The position numbers were made by a program, and so were the translations under genes. This document shows, piece after piece, positions 10,562 to 21,026 of a stretch of DNA of 64,000 nucleotides (positions are counted from its first letter, which is position 1; each line of letters begins with the position of its first letter). Source of the DNA: Streptomyces bambusae (GTDB lineage: Bacteria; Actinomycetota; Actinomycetes; Streptomycetales; Streptomycetaceae); assembly GCF_019400985.1 (NCBI RefSeq), contig NZ_WTFF01000002.1:28513-92512 (forward strand), in the 5' to 3' direction. The notes under the pieces are model-generated. The model worked only from the letters and a program-made list of their open reading frames with translations, did no database searches and had not been told where the DNA came from.

Positions 10562-11658
10562 CCACCCAGCCTGCCAAGTCCGAGGCGGTCGGCGGAATCG
10601 GGAGACGCCTGGCCGGCCACCGCCTGCTGTGGCCCGCGCTCATCCTGCTCGCGCTGCTCCTCGGCAACCTCGCGTTCCACCACGACTTCTTCTCCGTCCG
10701 CGTACGCGACGGCCACCTCTACGGCAGCCTCATCGACATCCTCCAGTTCGGCGCGCCCCTCACCCTCGTGGCGCTCGGCATGACCCTCGTCATCGCCACC
10801 CGCGGCATCGACCTCTCGGTGGGTTCCACCGTCGCCATCGCCGGCGCCCTCGCCTGTGGGCACATCTCCACCGCCGCGCATCCCGGCAGTGTCGCCACCA
10901 TGCTCACGGCGGTCGCCCTCGCGCTCGGCGTCGCCCTCGTACTGGGCCTCGCCAACGGCTTCCTGGTGTCCGGGCTGGGGGTGCAGCCCATCGTGGCCAC
11001 CTTGATCCTCATGGTCGCGGGCCGCGGCGTCGCCCAGCTGATCACCGGCGGCCAGATCGTCACGGTGACCAGCGCCCCCTACAAGATGATCGGCGGCGGC
11101 TACTGGCTGACCTTCCCGTTCGCCGTCCTCCTGGCCACCGCCCTCGTCGCGTTCACCGGCTTCGTCACCCGTCGCAGCGCGCTCGGCATGCTGATCGAGT
11201 CCGTAGGCGGCAACCCCTCCGCCAGCCGCCTGGTCGGCATCCGCGCCGGCGGGCTGCTCGCCCTGGTCTACGTCTTCAGCGCGCTGTGTGCCGCCGTCGC
11301 CGGGCTGATGATCAGCTCCAACGTCTCCAGCGCCGACGGCAACAACGCCGGCCTGTGGATCGAACTCGACGCGATCCTCGCCGTCGTCGTCGGCGGCACC
11401 GCCCTGACCGGAGGACGCTTCTCCCTCGGCGGCACCGTCCTGGGCGCACTGATCATCCAGACCCTGTCCACCACCGTCTACAGCCTCGGCGTCCCACCCG
11501 AGACCACCCTCGTCTTCAAGGCCTTCGTCGTCATCGTCGTCTGCCTCGTGCAGTCCCCGGTCTTCCGGGCGAAGGTCCTGCGCCGCCGCAGGACGACCAC
11601 TCCCCGATCCCACACCACGGCGGGCACCGCCCCGCAGCAGCAGGAGGTACGCGCATGA
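10558..11658 (+). CDS. Sugar ABC transporter permease 1 (YtfT/RbsC family)
   Basis: Inner-membrane permease of the arabinose-type importer, 366 residues. Hydrophobic segments run through most of the protein, with the family signatures TRGIDLSVGSTVAIAGA and VVVGGTALTGGRFSLGGT. The C-terminus is a basic and Gln-rich cytoplasmic tail (about the last 35 residues). It starts at an ATGA overlap with the ATPase stop and ends at an ATGA overlap with the second permease, so ATPase and permeases should be made in fixed ratio. The heterodimeric permease pair points to the YtfQRT-YjfF type rather than the single-permease ribose type. Confidence 0.92.
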   Translation: MTTQPAKSEAVGGIGRRLAGHRLLWPALILLALLLGNLAFHHDFFSVRVRDGHLYGSLIDILQFGAPLTLVALGMTLVIATRGIDLSVGSTVAIAGALACGHISTAAHPGSVATMLTAVALALGVALVLGLANGFLVSGLGVQPIVATLILMVAGRGVAQLITGGQIVTVTSAPYKMIGGGYWLTFPFAVLLATALVAFTGFVTRRSALGMLIESVGGNPSASRLVGIRAGGLLALVYVFSALCAAVAGLMISSNVSSADGNNAGLWIELDAILAVVVGGTALTGGRFSLGGTVLGALIIQTLSTTVYSLGVPPETTLVFKAFVVIVVCLVQSPVFRAKVLRRRRTTTPRSHTTAGTAPQQQEVRA

Positions 11659-12677
11659 GTACCGGCACCGCGAGCGCCGCCGCTGGGCTCACCCGCCCCT
11701 TCGCGACGGTGTCCCCGCGCACCCGCACCCGTATCCCACTGATCGTCACGGCCGTCCTGCTGCTCGTCATGTTCGGCGTCGGATCGGTGCGCTACGAGGG
11801 CTTCCTCTCCGCGCAAGTCGTGCTGAACCTGCTGATCGACAACGGATTCCTCCTGGTCGTCGCGGTCGGGGCGACCTTCGTCATCCTCACCGGCGGCATC
11901 GATCTGTCCGTCGGCTCCATGGTGGCCCTGTCGACCACGCTCACCGCCTGGCTGGTCGAGTCGCACGGCTGGCCCCTGGCCGCCGTCATTCCGCTGGTCC
12001 TGCTGGTCGGCGCCGCGAGCGGGACGCTCATGGGCTGGATCATCCACACCTTCGAGATCCAGCCGTTCATCGTCACCCTGGCCGGCATGTTCCTCGCCCG
12101 CGGGCTCTGCTACACGATCAGCACCGAATCCATCACGATCAGCGACCCCACCACGGCGGGAATCGCGCAGACCCGGCTGTACGGCCCGGGGGGACTGTTC
12201 GTCTCGATCCCGGTGGTCATCGCCCTGGCCGTGCTGGTGACCGCCTTCGTCGTGCTGCACCACACGCGCTTCGGCCGCAACGTGTACGCGCTGGGCGGGA
12301 ACGAGTCCTCCGCACGCCTGATGGGCCTTCCGGTGGGCTCCACCAAGATCGCCGTATACGCCGTCAGCGGCCTGTGCTCCGCACTCGGCGGCGTCCTGCT
12401 GACCTTCTACATGCTCTCCGGCTACGCCCTTCACGCCATGGGCATGGAACTCGACGCGATCGCCGCCACCGTGATCGGCGGCACGCTGCTGACCGGAGGC
12501 TCCGGCTTCGTCCTGGGCACCGCCCTCGGCGTCCTCGTCCTCGGCATGATCCAGACGGTCGTCAACTTCCAGGGCACGCTCAGCTCCTGGTGGACCCGGA
12601 TCGTCATCGGCGCCCTGCTGCTCGTGTTCATCGTGCTGCAACGTCTGATGAGCGGCCGCCGCCCCGCCGCCGACTGA
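11655..12677 (+). CDS. Sugar ABC transporter permease 2 (YjfF family)
   Basis: Second permease of the importer, 340 residues, coupled to the first by a 4-bp ATGA overlap. It carries the same signature set (TGGIDLSVGSMVALSTT, TRFGRNVYALGGNESSARLMGL, TVIGGTLLTGGSG). Several transmembrane segments span roughly residues 28-330. It is the last gene of the transporter operon and is followed by a hairpin. Specificity cannot be read from the permease; arabinose is inferred from the neighbourhood. Confidence 0.92.
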   Translation: MSTGTASAAAGLTRPFATVSPRTRTRIPLIVTAVLLLVMFGVGSVRYEGFLSAQVVLNLLIDNGFLLVVAVGATFVILTGGIDLSVGSMVALSTTLTAWLVESHGWPLAAVIPLVLLVGAASGTLMGWIIHTFEIQPFIVTLAGMFLARGLCYTISTESITISDPTTAGIAQTRLYGPGGLFVSIPVVIALAVLVTAFVVLHHTRFGRNVYALGGNESSARLMGLPVGSTKIAVYAVSGLCSALGGVLLTFYMLSGYALHAMGMELDAIAATVIGGTLLTGGSGFVLGTALGVLVLGMIQTVVNFQGTLSSWWTRIVIGALLLVFIVLQRLMSGRRPAAD

Positions 12678-12698
12678 CTCCGGCTCCGCAGCCCGTCA

Positions 12699-12733
12699 GC
12701 CCGTCCGCGCTCGCGTGCTGTCCGCGGACGGGC
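12699..12733 (+). terminator. Hairpin after the arabinose importer operon
   Basis: An 11-bp perfect stem, GCCCGTCCGCG with CGCGGACGGGC, and a 13-nt loop begin 22 bp after the second permease stop. It separates the operon from the convergent regulator gene. Confidence 0.6.
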
Positions 12734-12906
12734 CGCCCCCTGCGACTGGACGCCCGGCCCTTCCCGGACTCCCCGAGCCGCCCCGACTGCCCGATGGTCC
12801 TCCTGCGCCCGGGCGAGCTGTACCGGTCGACCACGATCCACAGCTTCGCCACGGTCACCGCCTGAGAGGGCGGGCCGGTTCTGTCCGCCGCCCCGGGCGG
12901 TGGGGG

Positions 12907-13983
12907 TCATTCGCCGGGTGGAGCGATCCTGCGGGCCGTACTGGCGCGCACGATGAGCTCGGGCGCCACCACCAGGTGTGTCGACTCGTCGGTCCGGCCT
13001 TCGATGTGGTCCAGGAGCAAGCCGATGCTGTCGCGGCCGAGCGAGGCGAAGTCCTGACGGATCGTCGTCAGCGGGGGTGGGAAGAACTCCGCCTCGGGGA
13101 TGTCGTCGAAGCCGGCCACCGCTACGTCCTCCGGCGTGCGCAGGCCCGCTTCCCGCAAGGCCCTCAGGACACCGAGGGCCATCTGGTCGTTGGCGACGAA
13201 CACCGCGGTGAGGCCCGCTCCCTGCCCTCGTGACGCCCGTACCCGCCCCGCGAGCTGCTGGCCTGCCTGGTATCCCGACAGCGGACTCCAGTCGCCGCGC
13301 AGCAGGGGTGGCACCTCGGCGCCGGCATCGCGCAGCGCTTCCTCCCACCCCTGTGTGCGGGCCTCGCTCTCGAGCCAGTCGGGAGGGCCTGCGACGTGCC
13401 ACACGGTGGCGTGGCCCGAGGCGAGGAGATGTTCCGTGATCAGGCGAGCGCCGAGGTTCTGGTCCAGCGACACCCCCGGCAGGTCCAGGGTGTGGCCGCC
13501 TTCCACGGTGACCACCGGGCACGGTGCTTCCAATGCCGCCAGGGCCCTCACCGCGGCGCGTTGGGGAGTGACGGCGACGATCCCCTCCACGCCCCACCCG
13601 GCGAGGTGCTGCATGGCCTCGGCGAGGGCCGTCTGCGTGGCCGTCCGGAGCGTGACGGCGGACGTCAGATAGCCCCGGTCCCGAGCCGCCTCCTGAACTC
13701 CCGCCACGGTGCTGGCGGGCCCGTGCAGAGTGGTGTTCACCGCGATGACGCCCAGTGTGTGGGTCCGGCGAGTGGCCAGGGCCCGGGCCGCCGAGTTGCG
13801 GCGGTACCCCAGCTGCTCGATGACCTGCGTCACCGCGGCCCGGGTCTTGGCGCTGACGTTCGGGTGGTCGCTGAGCACCCGTGAAACGGTCTGATGGGAC
13901 ACGCCGGCGACGCGCGCGACGTCCGTCATCGTGGGCGCGCGCGAGACGTCTGGGAGCTGGGTCAACTCTCTTCCTTTCCTCAT
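12907..13983 (-). CDS. araR: LacI-family repressor of arabinose genes
   Basis: DNA-binding regulator of 358 residues. The helix-turn-helix lies near residues 19-45 (TMTDVARVAGVSHQTVSRVL), with the LacI hinge segment ARALATRR next. The C-terminal PBP1-like effector domain ends with DVAVAGFDDIPEAEFFPPPLTTIRQ. ATG 13983 is preferred: GGAAGG lies seven bases upstream, whereas a TTG 18 bases earlier has no such site. It sits between the importer and araD and is flanked by three near-identical operators at 7576, 7701 and 14144. Control of araBA, the importer and araD by L-arabinose is therefore strongly suggested, but the ligand is inferred. The symbol is by context; it is not the GntR-type AraR of Bacillus. 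Confidence 0.85.
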   Translation of the reverse strand: MRKGRELTQLPDVSRAPTMTDVARVAGVSHQTVSRVLSDHPNVSAKTRAAVTQVIEQLGYRRNSAARALATRRTHTLGVIAVNTTLHGPASTVAGVQEAARDRGYLTSAVTLRTATQTALAEAMQHLAGWGVEGIVAVTPQRAAVRALAALEAPCPVVTVEGGHTLDLPGVSLDQNLGARLITEHLLASGHATVWHVAGPPDWLESEARTQGWEEALRDAGAEVPPLLRGDWSPLSGYQAGQQLAGRVRASRGQGAGLTAVFVANDQMALGVLRALREAGLRTPEDVAVAGFDDIPEAEFFPPPLTTIRQDFASLGRDSIGLLLDHIEGRTDESTHLVVAPELIVRASTARRIAPPGE

Positions 13984-14143
13984 CGAGCGGCCTTCCCTCA
14001 AGGTATCGAACCGGCCGCGGCCCGCACACGTCTCGGACCGACCGGGAGATTGTCGACCAGGTATCGATGTTGGCGTTCACATTATGCAGCGTTGACCGCA
14101 AGGTGTGGGCGGGAAACTGTGTCGTAGCTCTTGAGATCTGTGC

Positions 14144-14160
14144 TTGTTAGCGCTCACAAT
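14144..14160. promoter_or_regulatory. Arabinose-type LacI operator 3
   Basis: TTGTTAGCGCTCACAAT sits in the divergent region between the araR-like gene and araD. It repeats the sequence at 7701-7715, with at least 15 identical bases. It probably gives repression of araD and possibly autoregulation of the regulator. Confidence 0.8.
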
Positions 14161-14240
14161 TTTACGGGGAGCCTGCCGGACCGCGCTGCAGGAAACCGCC
14201 GCCCATGTGCCGCCTGTGTCGCAGAGACGGAGAGAACGTA

Positions 14241-14978
14241 GTGAGTGAGAGCAGCCTCAAGGACCTCCGCCGCGAGGTGCTCGCGGCCAACCTGCGCATC
14301 CCGGAAGCCGGCCTGGCCACCCTCACCTGGGGAAACGTCAGCGGAGTGGATCGAGACGCCGGCGTCTTCGTCATCAAGCCGTCCGGGGTCTCCTACGCCG
14401 ACCTCACCGAGGAGGACCTGGTGGCGGTGGCGCTGGAGGACGGGCGGGTCGTCGACGGGCACCTCAGGCCGTCCACCGACACCGAAACCCATCGGTGCCT
14501 CTACCGGGCCTTCCCCTCCATCGGTGGTGTCACCCACACGCACTCGGCGCATGCGGTCGCCTTCGCCCAGGCGCGCCGCCCGATCCCCGTGCTCGGTACG
14601 ACACACGCGGACACCTTCAACGGGCCGGTCCCCGTGACGGCGGACCTCACCGCCGAGCAGTGCGCGCAGGACTACGAGTACAACACCGGACAGGTGATCG
14701 TCGCCCGGCTGGACGGCGACCCCCGTCGGGCCGACGAGGTCCCCGGAGCGCTCGTCTCACGACACGGCCCCTTCACCTGGGGCGCCACCGCGAAGGCTGC
14801 GCTGGAGAACGCCATCGTCTGCGAGGCCGTGGCGGAGATGGCGCTGCACACGCTGGCGCTGGGCTCCCGCCTCGGGGACACCTCCGAGCCGCCGAGGCAT
14901 CTGCTGGAGCGGCACTTCACCCGCAAGCACGGACCGGACGCCTATTACGGCAACGTCCCTCACGCCCGGGGCGTCTGA
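14241..14978 (+). CDS. araD: L-ribulose-5-phosphate 4-epimerase
   Basis: Converts L-ribulose 5-phosphate to D-xylulose 5-phosphate, the exit of the arabinose pathway into the pentose phosphate route; 245 residues, class II aldolase fold. Zn ligands are visible in the HTHSAHAVAF segment and the later SRHGPFTWG. GTG 14241 is chosen because GGAGAG is correctly spaced; an in-frame ATG at 14205 lacks a ribosome-binding site and adds a Cys/Arg-rich leader not expected for the family. Transcribed alone from a promoter with operator 3, facing away from araR. Confidence 0.95.
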   Translation: MSESSLKDLRREVLAANLRIPEAGLATLTWGNVSGVDRDAGVFVIKPSGVSYADLTEEDLVAVALEDGRVVDGHLRPSTDTETHRCLYRAFPSIGGVTHTHSAHAVAFAQARRPIPVLGTTHADTFNGPVPVTADLTAEQCAQDYEYNTGQVIVARLDGDPRRADEVPGALVSRHGPFTWGATAKAALENAIVCEAVAEMALHTLALGSRLGDTSEPPRHLLERHFTRKHGPDAYYGNVPHARGV

Positions 14979-15380
14979 GGCCGCGCACCGCCGAACCGGC
15001 ACATGAGTCGTGCCGTCGGAGGCCACTGCGGTCCGGCGGCCGTCGAGCACGCATCGCGCTGTGGCGCCGTGAAGCCCGCGCGGGAGGGGCGGCGCCCGGG
15101 GGTTCTCCGCGGTGAGGCGGACGGCCGGCACGCCCGCCGGGGCGCGACCTCGTCCGCAAGCCGGCCGCCTGGCCGGCGCCGAAGCCCCGCAGCTGCCGGC
15201 GCAACCTGCCCGCGTCCGTCAGCGCGACGGCCGACGCCGTACCGGACGGTGCCGCGTCCACGTGGTGCACGACTCGAGCCGGTGGTCCAGCGACGTCCAG
15301 GTCGACCTGCCCGGGGACGAGTCCGCCAACTGTCCCCAGAACCGCGGTACTTGACGGGCCGTCCGACGGCTGGCTTTGAT
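14979..15380. other. Intergenic stretch upstream of GH9
   Basis: No gene is supported here: the open frames have biased amino-acid content and no ribosome-binding sites. The right end leads into the GH9 promoter, which carries a CebR-type operator at 15381. No clear terminator for araD was found. Confidence 0.5.
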
Positions 15381-15394
15381 TGGGAGCGCTCCCA
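15381..15394. promoter_or_regulatory. CebR-type operator of the GH9 gene
   Basis: A perfect palindrome TGGGAGCGCTCCCA lies 33 bp upstream of the GH9 start codon and is identical to that at 1086-1099. Its closeness to the start suggests that repressor blocks RNA polymerase at or just past the promoter. Confidence 0.85.
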
Positions 15395-15427
15395 CCCGTG
15401 TCCCGCCCACCAAGGAAGGCTCCACCC

Positions 15428-17899
15428 GTGCCTCCTGTCACCTCTGCCCGCGGCGTGCCACGTCGCGCGGCCGCCGTGCTCGCCGGCCTGGCGCTGGCCG
15501 TCGGCGTCCTGCCCACGACTGCCCTGACCGCTCCGGTCGCGGCTGCCGCCACCGTCGCAGCCGCTGCCGGCACACCCGTCCGGGTCAACCAGCTCGGCTA
15601 CCTGCCCGACGGCCCCAAGCGTGCCACCGTGGTCAGCTCCGCGACCGCCCCGCTCGCCTGGCAACTGCGCGACACCTCGGGCGCGGTGGCCGCCTCGGGC
15701 ACCACCACGGTGCACGGCGCCGACCAGGCGTCCGGCCAGTCCACGCACCTGGTGGACTTCGGCGCGTACACAGGCAACGGCACCGGCTTCACCCTGGTCG
15801 TCGACGGTCGGACCAGCCACCCCTTCGACATCTCCGCCGCGCTGTACGACGGATTACGCGCCGACAGCATGTCGTTCTTCTATCAGCAGCGCAGCGGCAT
15901 TGCGATCGACGCCGCCCTGGCGGGCGGCACTGCCTACGCCCGCCCCGCCGGGCACCTGGGCGTGGCCCCCAACAAGGGCGACAGCAGCGTCCCCTGCCAG
16001 GTCGGGGTGTGCGACTACCGACTGGACGTGCGTGGCGGCTGGTACGACGCGGGCGACCACGGCAAGTACGTGGTCAACGGCGGCATATCCGCCTGGGAAA
16101 TGGTCAACTCCTTCGAGCGGGCCCACCGTTCGGGCGGGGATGCGGCCCTCGGGGACGCGACGCTGCGCGTGCCGGAGCGTGGCAACGGGACGCCGGACGT
16201 GCTGGACGAGGCCCGCTGGGAGCTGGAGTTCCTGCTGCGGATGCAGGTCCCGGCCGGGAGGCCGATGGCCGGGATGGCCTTCCACAAGATGCACGACGCC
16301 AACTGGACCGCCCTCCCCACCCGGCCCGAACTCGACTCCGAACAGCGTGAGTTGCACAAGCCGTCGACCGCCGCGACGCTGAACCTGGCCGCCGCGGCCG
16401 CGCAGTGCGCCCGGGTGTACGCGCCGTACGACGCCGCGTTCGCAGCGCGCTGCCTGGACGCGGCCCGCCGCGCCTGGACGGCCGCCAAGGCCAACCCGGA
16501 CGTGCTCGCGCCGGCGACCGACAACACCGGCGGCGGTGCGTACGAGGACGCCGACGTCTCCGACGAGTTCTACTGGGCAGCGGCGGAACTCCTGGCCACC
16601 ACCGGTGAGTCACCGTACCGGGACGCCGTCACCTCCTCTGCGCACCACACCAAGCCCGTCGACGCGTTCTGGTGGGGCGGAACCGCGACGCTCGGTCGCA
16701 TCACCCTCGCCACCGTCCCCGGCGTGACCCTGCCCGCCGACGACATGGCCCGGCTGCGCGGCCTGCTGACCGCGGCCGCCGACGGCCACCTGTCCGTCAT
16801 GGCCGGACAGGGCTATGCGGTGCCGCTCCCCGCCACCGGGTACGTGTGGGGCTCCAACAGTTCCGTCACCAACAACGCGATGGTGCTGGCCGTGGCGTAC
16901 GAGCTGACCGGTCAGCAGCGCTACCGGGCCGGAGCGCTGGAGTCCTTGGACTACCTGCTGGGCCGCAATGCGCTCGACCTCTCCTACGTCACCGGCTACG
17001 GCGATCGCCATTCCGAGAACCAGCACCACCGGTTCTGGGCGCACCAGAACGAGGCCTCGCTGCCGCACCCGCCGGCCGGTTCCTTCGCGGGCGGGCCGAA
17101 CGCGGGACTGGAGGACCCGGTGGCCAGGGAGAAGCTCACGGGCTGCGCTCCGGCGGGGTGCTACGTGGACGACATCGGCTCCTACTCCACGAACGAGGTG
17201 GCCATCAACTGGAACGCCTCGCTGGCCTGGCTGGCGGCCTTTGCGGCTGAGCGGCGCAGCGCCCCGGCGGTGCCCGTGGTCCAGGTGGCACCGGCGGCCG
17301 TGACGGTCCCGGAGGACGCTTCGGCTCCGGTGGACGTGCGGCTGTCGGCCGCGCCCGGGCAGAACGTGACGGTGACGGTGGCCCGGACCTCCGGTGACGA
17401 GGACCTGTCGGCGGCCGCGACGCTGGTGTTCACCCCGGCCAACTGGGCGACGGCGCAGCGGGTTGCGGTCTCCGCCGCGCAGGATGCGGACGCGTTGCCG
17501 GGCAGTGCGACCTTCACGGCCGGTGGCCCCGGCGTGCAGCCCGCGACGTTCACGGCGACGGAGGCGGACGACGACGCGCCGGCGGCTTCGTGCACGGTGG
17601 CGTACCGGATCGACAACGCCTGGGGCAACGGCTTCACGGCGACGGTGACCGTGCGGAACACCGGAACCTCGGCGATCTCCGGCTGGACCCTCGGCTGGAG
17701 CTTCGCGGGTGATCAGCGGATCGGCAACGCCTGGAACGCCGTCGTGAGCCAGTCGGGCAACACGGTCACCGCCCGGGACGCCGGGTGGAACGGCACGCTG
17801 GCGCCCGGCGGCAGCGCGAGCTTCGGCTTCCAGGCGACGTACTCGGGTACCAACGCGATCCCGACGCGCTACACGCTGGGCGGTGCACTCTGCTCCTGA
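15428..17899 (+). CDS. GH9 cellulase with C-terminal CBM2
   Basis: Secreted 823-residue endo- or processive cellulase. GTG 15428, ten bases after AAGGAAGG, gives a signal peptide (1 to about 48). A CelD-type Ig-like domain follows (about 50-135), then GH9 (about 140-610). The catalytic Asp is in [15 protein letters not shown] near residue 205 and the catalytic Glu is in [15 protein letters not shown] near 592. After it come a beta-sandwich module (about 617-715) matching the one in the GH48 enzyme, and a C-terminal CBM2 (721-823). Codon 143 is TTA (15854-15856), suggesting bldA dependence. A strong hairpin follows the stop and faces the convergent xylanase. Confidence 0.95.
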   Translation: MPPVTSARGVPRRAAAVLAGLALAVGVLPTTALTAPVAAAATVAAAAGTPVRVNQLGYLPDGPKRATVVSSATAPLAWQLRDTSGAVAASGTTTVHGADQASGQSTHLVDFGAYTGNGTGFTLVVDGRTSHPFDISAALYDGLRADSMSFFYQQRSGIAIDAALAGGTAYARPAGHLGVAPNKGDSSVPCQVGVCDYRLDVRGGWYDAGDHGKYVVNGGISAWEMVNSFERAHRSGGDAALGDATLRVPERGNGTPDVLDEARWELEFLLRMQVPAGRPMAGMAFHKMHDANWTALPTRPELDSEQRELHKPSTAATLNLAAAAAQCARVYAPYDAAFAARCLDAARRAWTAAKANPDVLAPATDNTGGGAYEDADVSDEFYWAAAELLATTGESPYRDAVTSSAHHTKPVDAFWWGGTATLGRITLATVPGVTLPADDMARLRGLLTAAADGHLSVMAGQGYAVPLPATGYVWGSNSSVTNNAMVLAVAYELTGQQRYRAGALESLDYLLGRNALDLSYVTGYGDRHSENQHHRFWAHQNEASLPHPPAGSFAGGPNAGLEDPVAREKLTGCAPAGCYVDDIGSYSTNEVAINWNASLAWLAAFAAERRSAPAVPVVQVAPAAVTVPEDASAPVDVRLSAAPGQNVTVTVARTSGDEDLSAAATLVFTPANWATAQRVAVSAAQDADALPGSATFTAGGPGVQPATFTATEADDDAPAASCTVAYRIDNAWGNGFTATVTVRNTGTSAISGWTLGWSFAGDQRIGNAWNAVVSQSGNTVTARDAGWNGTLAPGGSASFGFQATYSGTNAIPTRYTLGGALCS

Positions 17900-17909
17900 A
17901 CGACCCTCA

Positions 17910-17948
17910 CGCCCTGCCCGCCGCCGATCGAGTGCGGCGGGCAGGGCG
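17910..17948. terminator. Bidirectional terminator between GH9 and GH10
   Basis: A perfect 15-bp stem (CGCCCTGCCCGCCGC with its complement) and a 9-nt loop start 11 bp after the GH9 stop. It sits between convergent genes and can serve both. Confidence 0.9.
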
Positions 17949-18015
17949 CGTACGGGACCGCTCCGGCCGATCAGGGCGACGGCGCTGGGCGAGCGGTACG
18001 TGGGTCCTCAGTGGT

Positions 18016-19752
<1,737 letters not shown>

Positions 19753-19779
19753 TTGATCAGCCGAGACTCTGCACCTCGG

Positions 19780-20754
19780 TCAGTAGCCGTAGATCATCTT
19801 GTAGGCGACCTCGGGCAGGAACTGCCCGGCCGAGGAGCCGGCCCCGGCGCCGCAGTTGCCGTCGGACTCGCCGGGGATCTTGATCCACAGCAGCATCTCG
19901 GCGCCGCCTGCGCCGCGCCGGCTCGGAGTACCGATCCGGCGGCCCGCGGGGTTGCACCACTGGCCGTTGGAGCCGTTGCCGTTGCGGCTGGTGTCGACGA
20001 CGAACGGCTTGGTGTAGCCGTAGGAGCCGAGAGCGGAGTTGACCGCGTTGCCGTAGGACGTGTTCTGGTCGGTGGTGAAGTAGTTGGAGACGTTGAGCAC
20101 GAAGCCGCGTGCCCCGCTGACACCGGCGGCGGCAAGCTGGCGCGCCATGGTCGGGGCATCGATCCAGCCGGGGTTCCCGGCGTCGAGGTAGACCCAGGTA
20201 TTGGGTGCCTTGGCCTTGAACTGGGCGATGGCGTTCTTCAGCATGGCGTTGCGCTCGGCGATCTGATCGGCCGTCATGCAGCTTTCGTGGCCGAGCGCGT
20301 CGGGTTCGAGGACGACGACGGCCGGGCGGTTGCCGATGCCACTGGCGAAGGCGGCGATCCAGGCGTCGTACGCGGCGCGGCTCCCGGCGCCGCCGCCGGA
20401 GTGACCGGCGCAGATGTCCCGGTCGGGGATGTTGTACGCGACCAGGATCGGCAGCTTGTCGTGGGAGTCCGCGCGGCCGACGTAGGCGCCGACGGCGGTG
20501 CCGATGTCGCCGCTCCAGTTGCCGAACCAGCGGGCTGCCGGGGTGTGGGCGATGGACGTCCGGATCGCCGCCGCCCGCCCGTCGCCCGGGTTCGCGTTGG
20601 CCCACCGCAGGGCGGAGTTGTCGGGGTCGGTGTAGAAGCCGCTGGTCATGGTGGTCGGGTCGGCGGCGTATGCGGGGCCGGCGTCGATCAGGGCGAGGCC
20701 GGTGGTGAGGACACCGGCCAGCAGGGCCGATGCGGCTCGGACGGACTTGCGCAT
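19780..20754 (-). CDS. GH6 endo-1,4-beta-glucanase, single domain
   Basis: Secreted endoglucanase of 324 residues. ATG 20754 follows GGAGGAAGAATC. The signal peptide (1 to about 30, GPAYAAD) leads directly into a GH6 catalytic domain with no carbohydrate-binding module. Visible landmarks are ILVAYNIPDRDICAGHSGGG, VVVLEPDALG (catalytic acid Asp), VYLDAGNPGWI and EMLLWIKIPGESDG. The short length and missing CBM set it apart from the CBM2-bearing GH6 cellobiohydrolase at the left edge. It is divergent from a LacI-family gene, and the shared promoter has a TGGAAGCGCTTCCA palindrome, a variant of the CebR box. Confidence 0.94.
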   Translation of the reverse strand: MRKSVRAASALLAGVLTTGLALIDAGPAYAADPTTMTSGFYTDPDNSALRWANANPGDGRAAAIRTSIAHTPAARWFGNWSGDIGTAVGAYVGRADSHDKLPILVAYNIPDRDICAGHSGGGAGSRAAYDAWIAAFASGIGNRPAVVVLEPDALGHESCMTADQIAERNAMLKNAIAQFKAKAPNTWVYLDAGNPGWIDAPTMARQLAAAGVSGARGFVLNVSNYFTTDQNTSYGNAVNSALGSYGYTKPFVVDTSRNGNGSNGQWCNPAGRRIGTPSRRGAGGAEMLLWIKIPGESDGNCGAGAGSSAGQFLPEVAYKMIYGY

Positions 20755-20784
20755 GATTCTTCCTCCGAGAGGTGGGGAAGTTGT

Positions 20785-20798
20785 TGGAAGCGCTTCCA
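20785..20798. promoter_or_regulatory. LacI-type operator, TGGAAGCGCTTCCA
   Basis: A perfect 14-bp palindrome lies 31 bp upstream of the GH6 endoglucanase start. It differs from the CebR box by one base per half-site (GGAA for GGGA). Likely bound by the adjacent divergent LacI-family protein, by CebR, or by both. Confidence 0.75.
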
Positions 20799-20906
20799 GT
20801 TCTGGGACGGGTCGGACCGCGCTGATGGGATGATTGGGTTCGTCGCCAGGGCGTGTCAAGAGGTTGAACGCGAAACTGCCGTCGTCGCCGTTATGGCGCG
20901 ACAGGT

Positions 20907-20920
20907 TGGAAGCGCTACCG
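20907..20920. promoter_or_regulatory. Second LacI-type site, TGGAAGCGCTACCG
   Basis: The left half and GCGC core equal those of the site at 20785, while the right half is degenerate. It lies 107 bp upstream of the lacI start codon, consistent with autoregulation. Confidence 0.5.
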
Positions 20921-21026
20921 AATCGAGACCAAGGACGACACCCGTGCGCAGGTCCGAAGTCGGTGCCGTGCGTGGAATCATGGCCGCTGTTCCGCCGTCC
21001 GCGTGAGCACGAGGAGCAGTTCTCGC

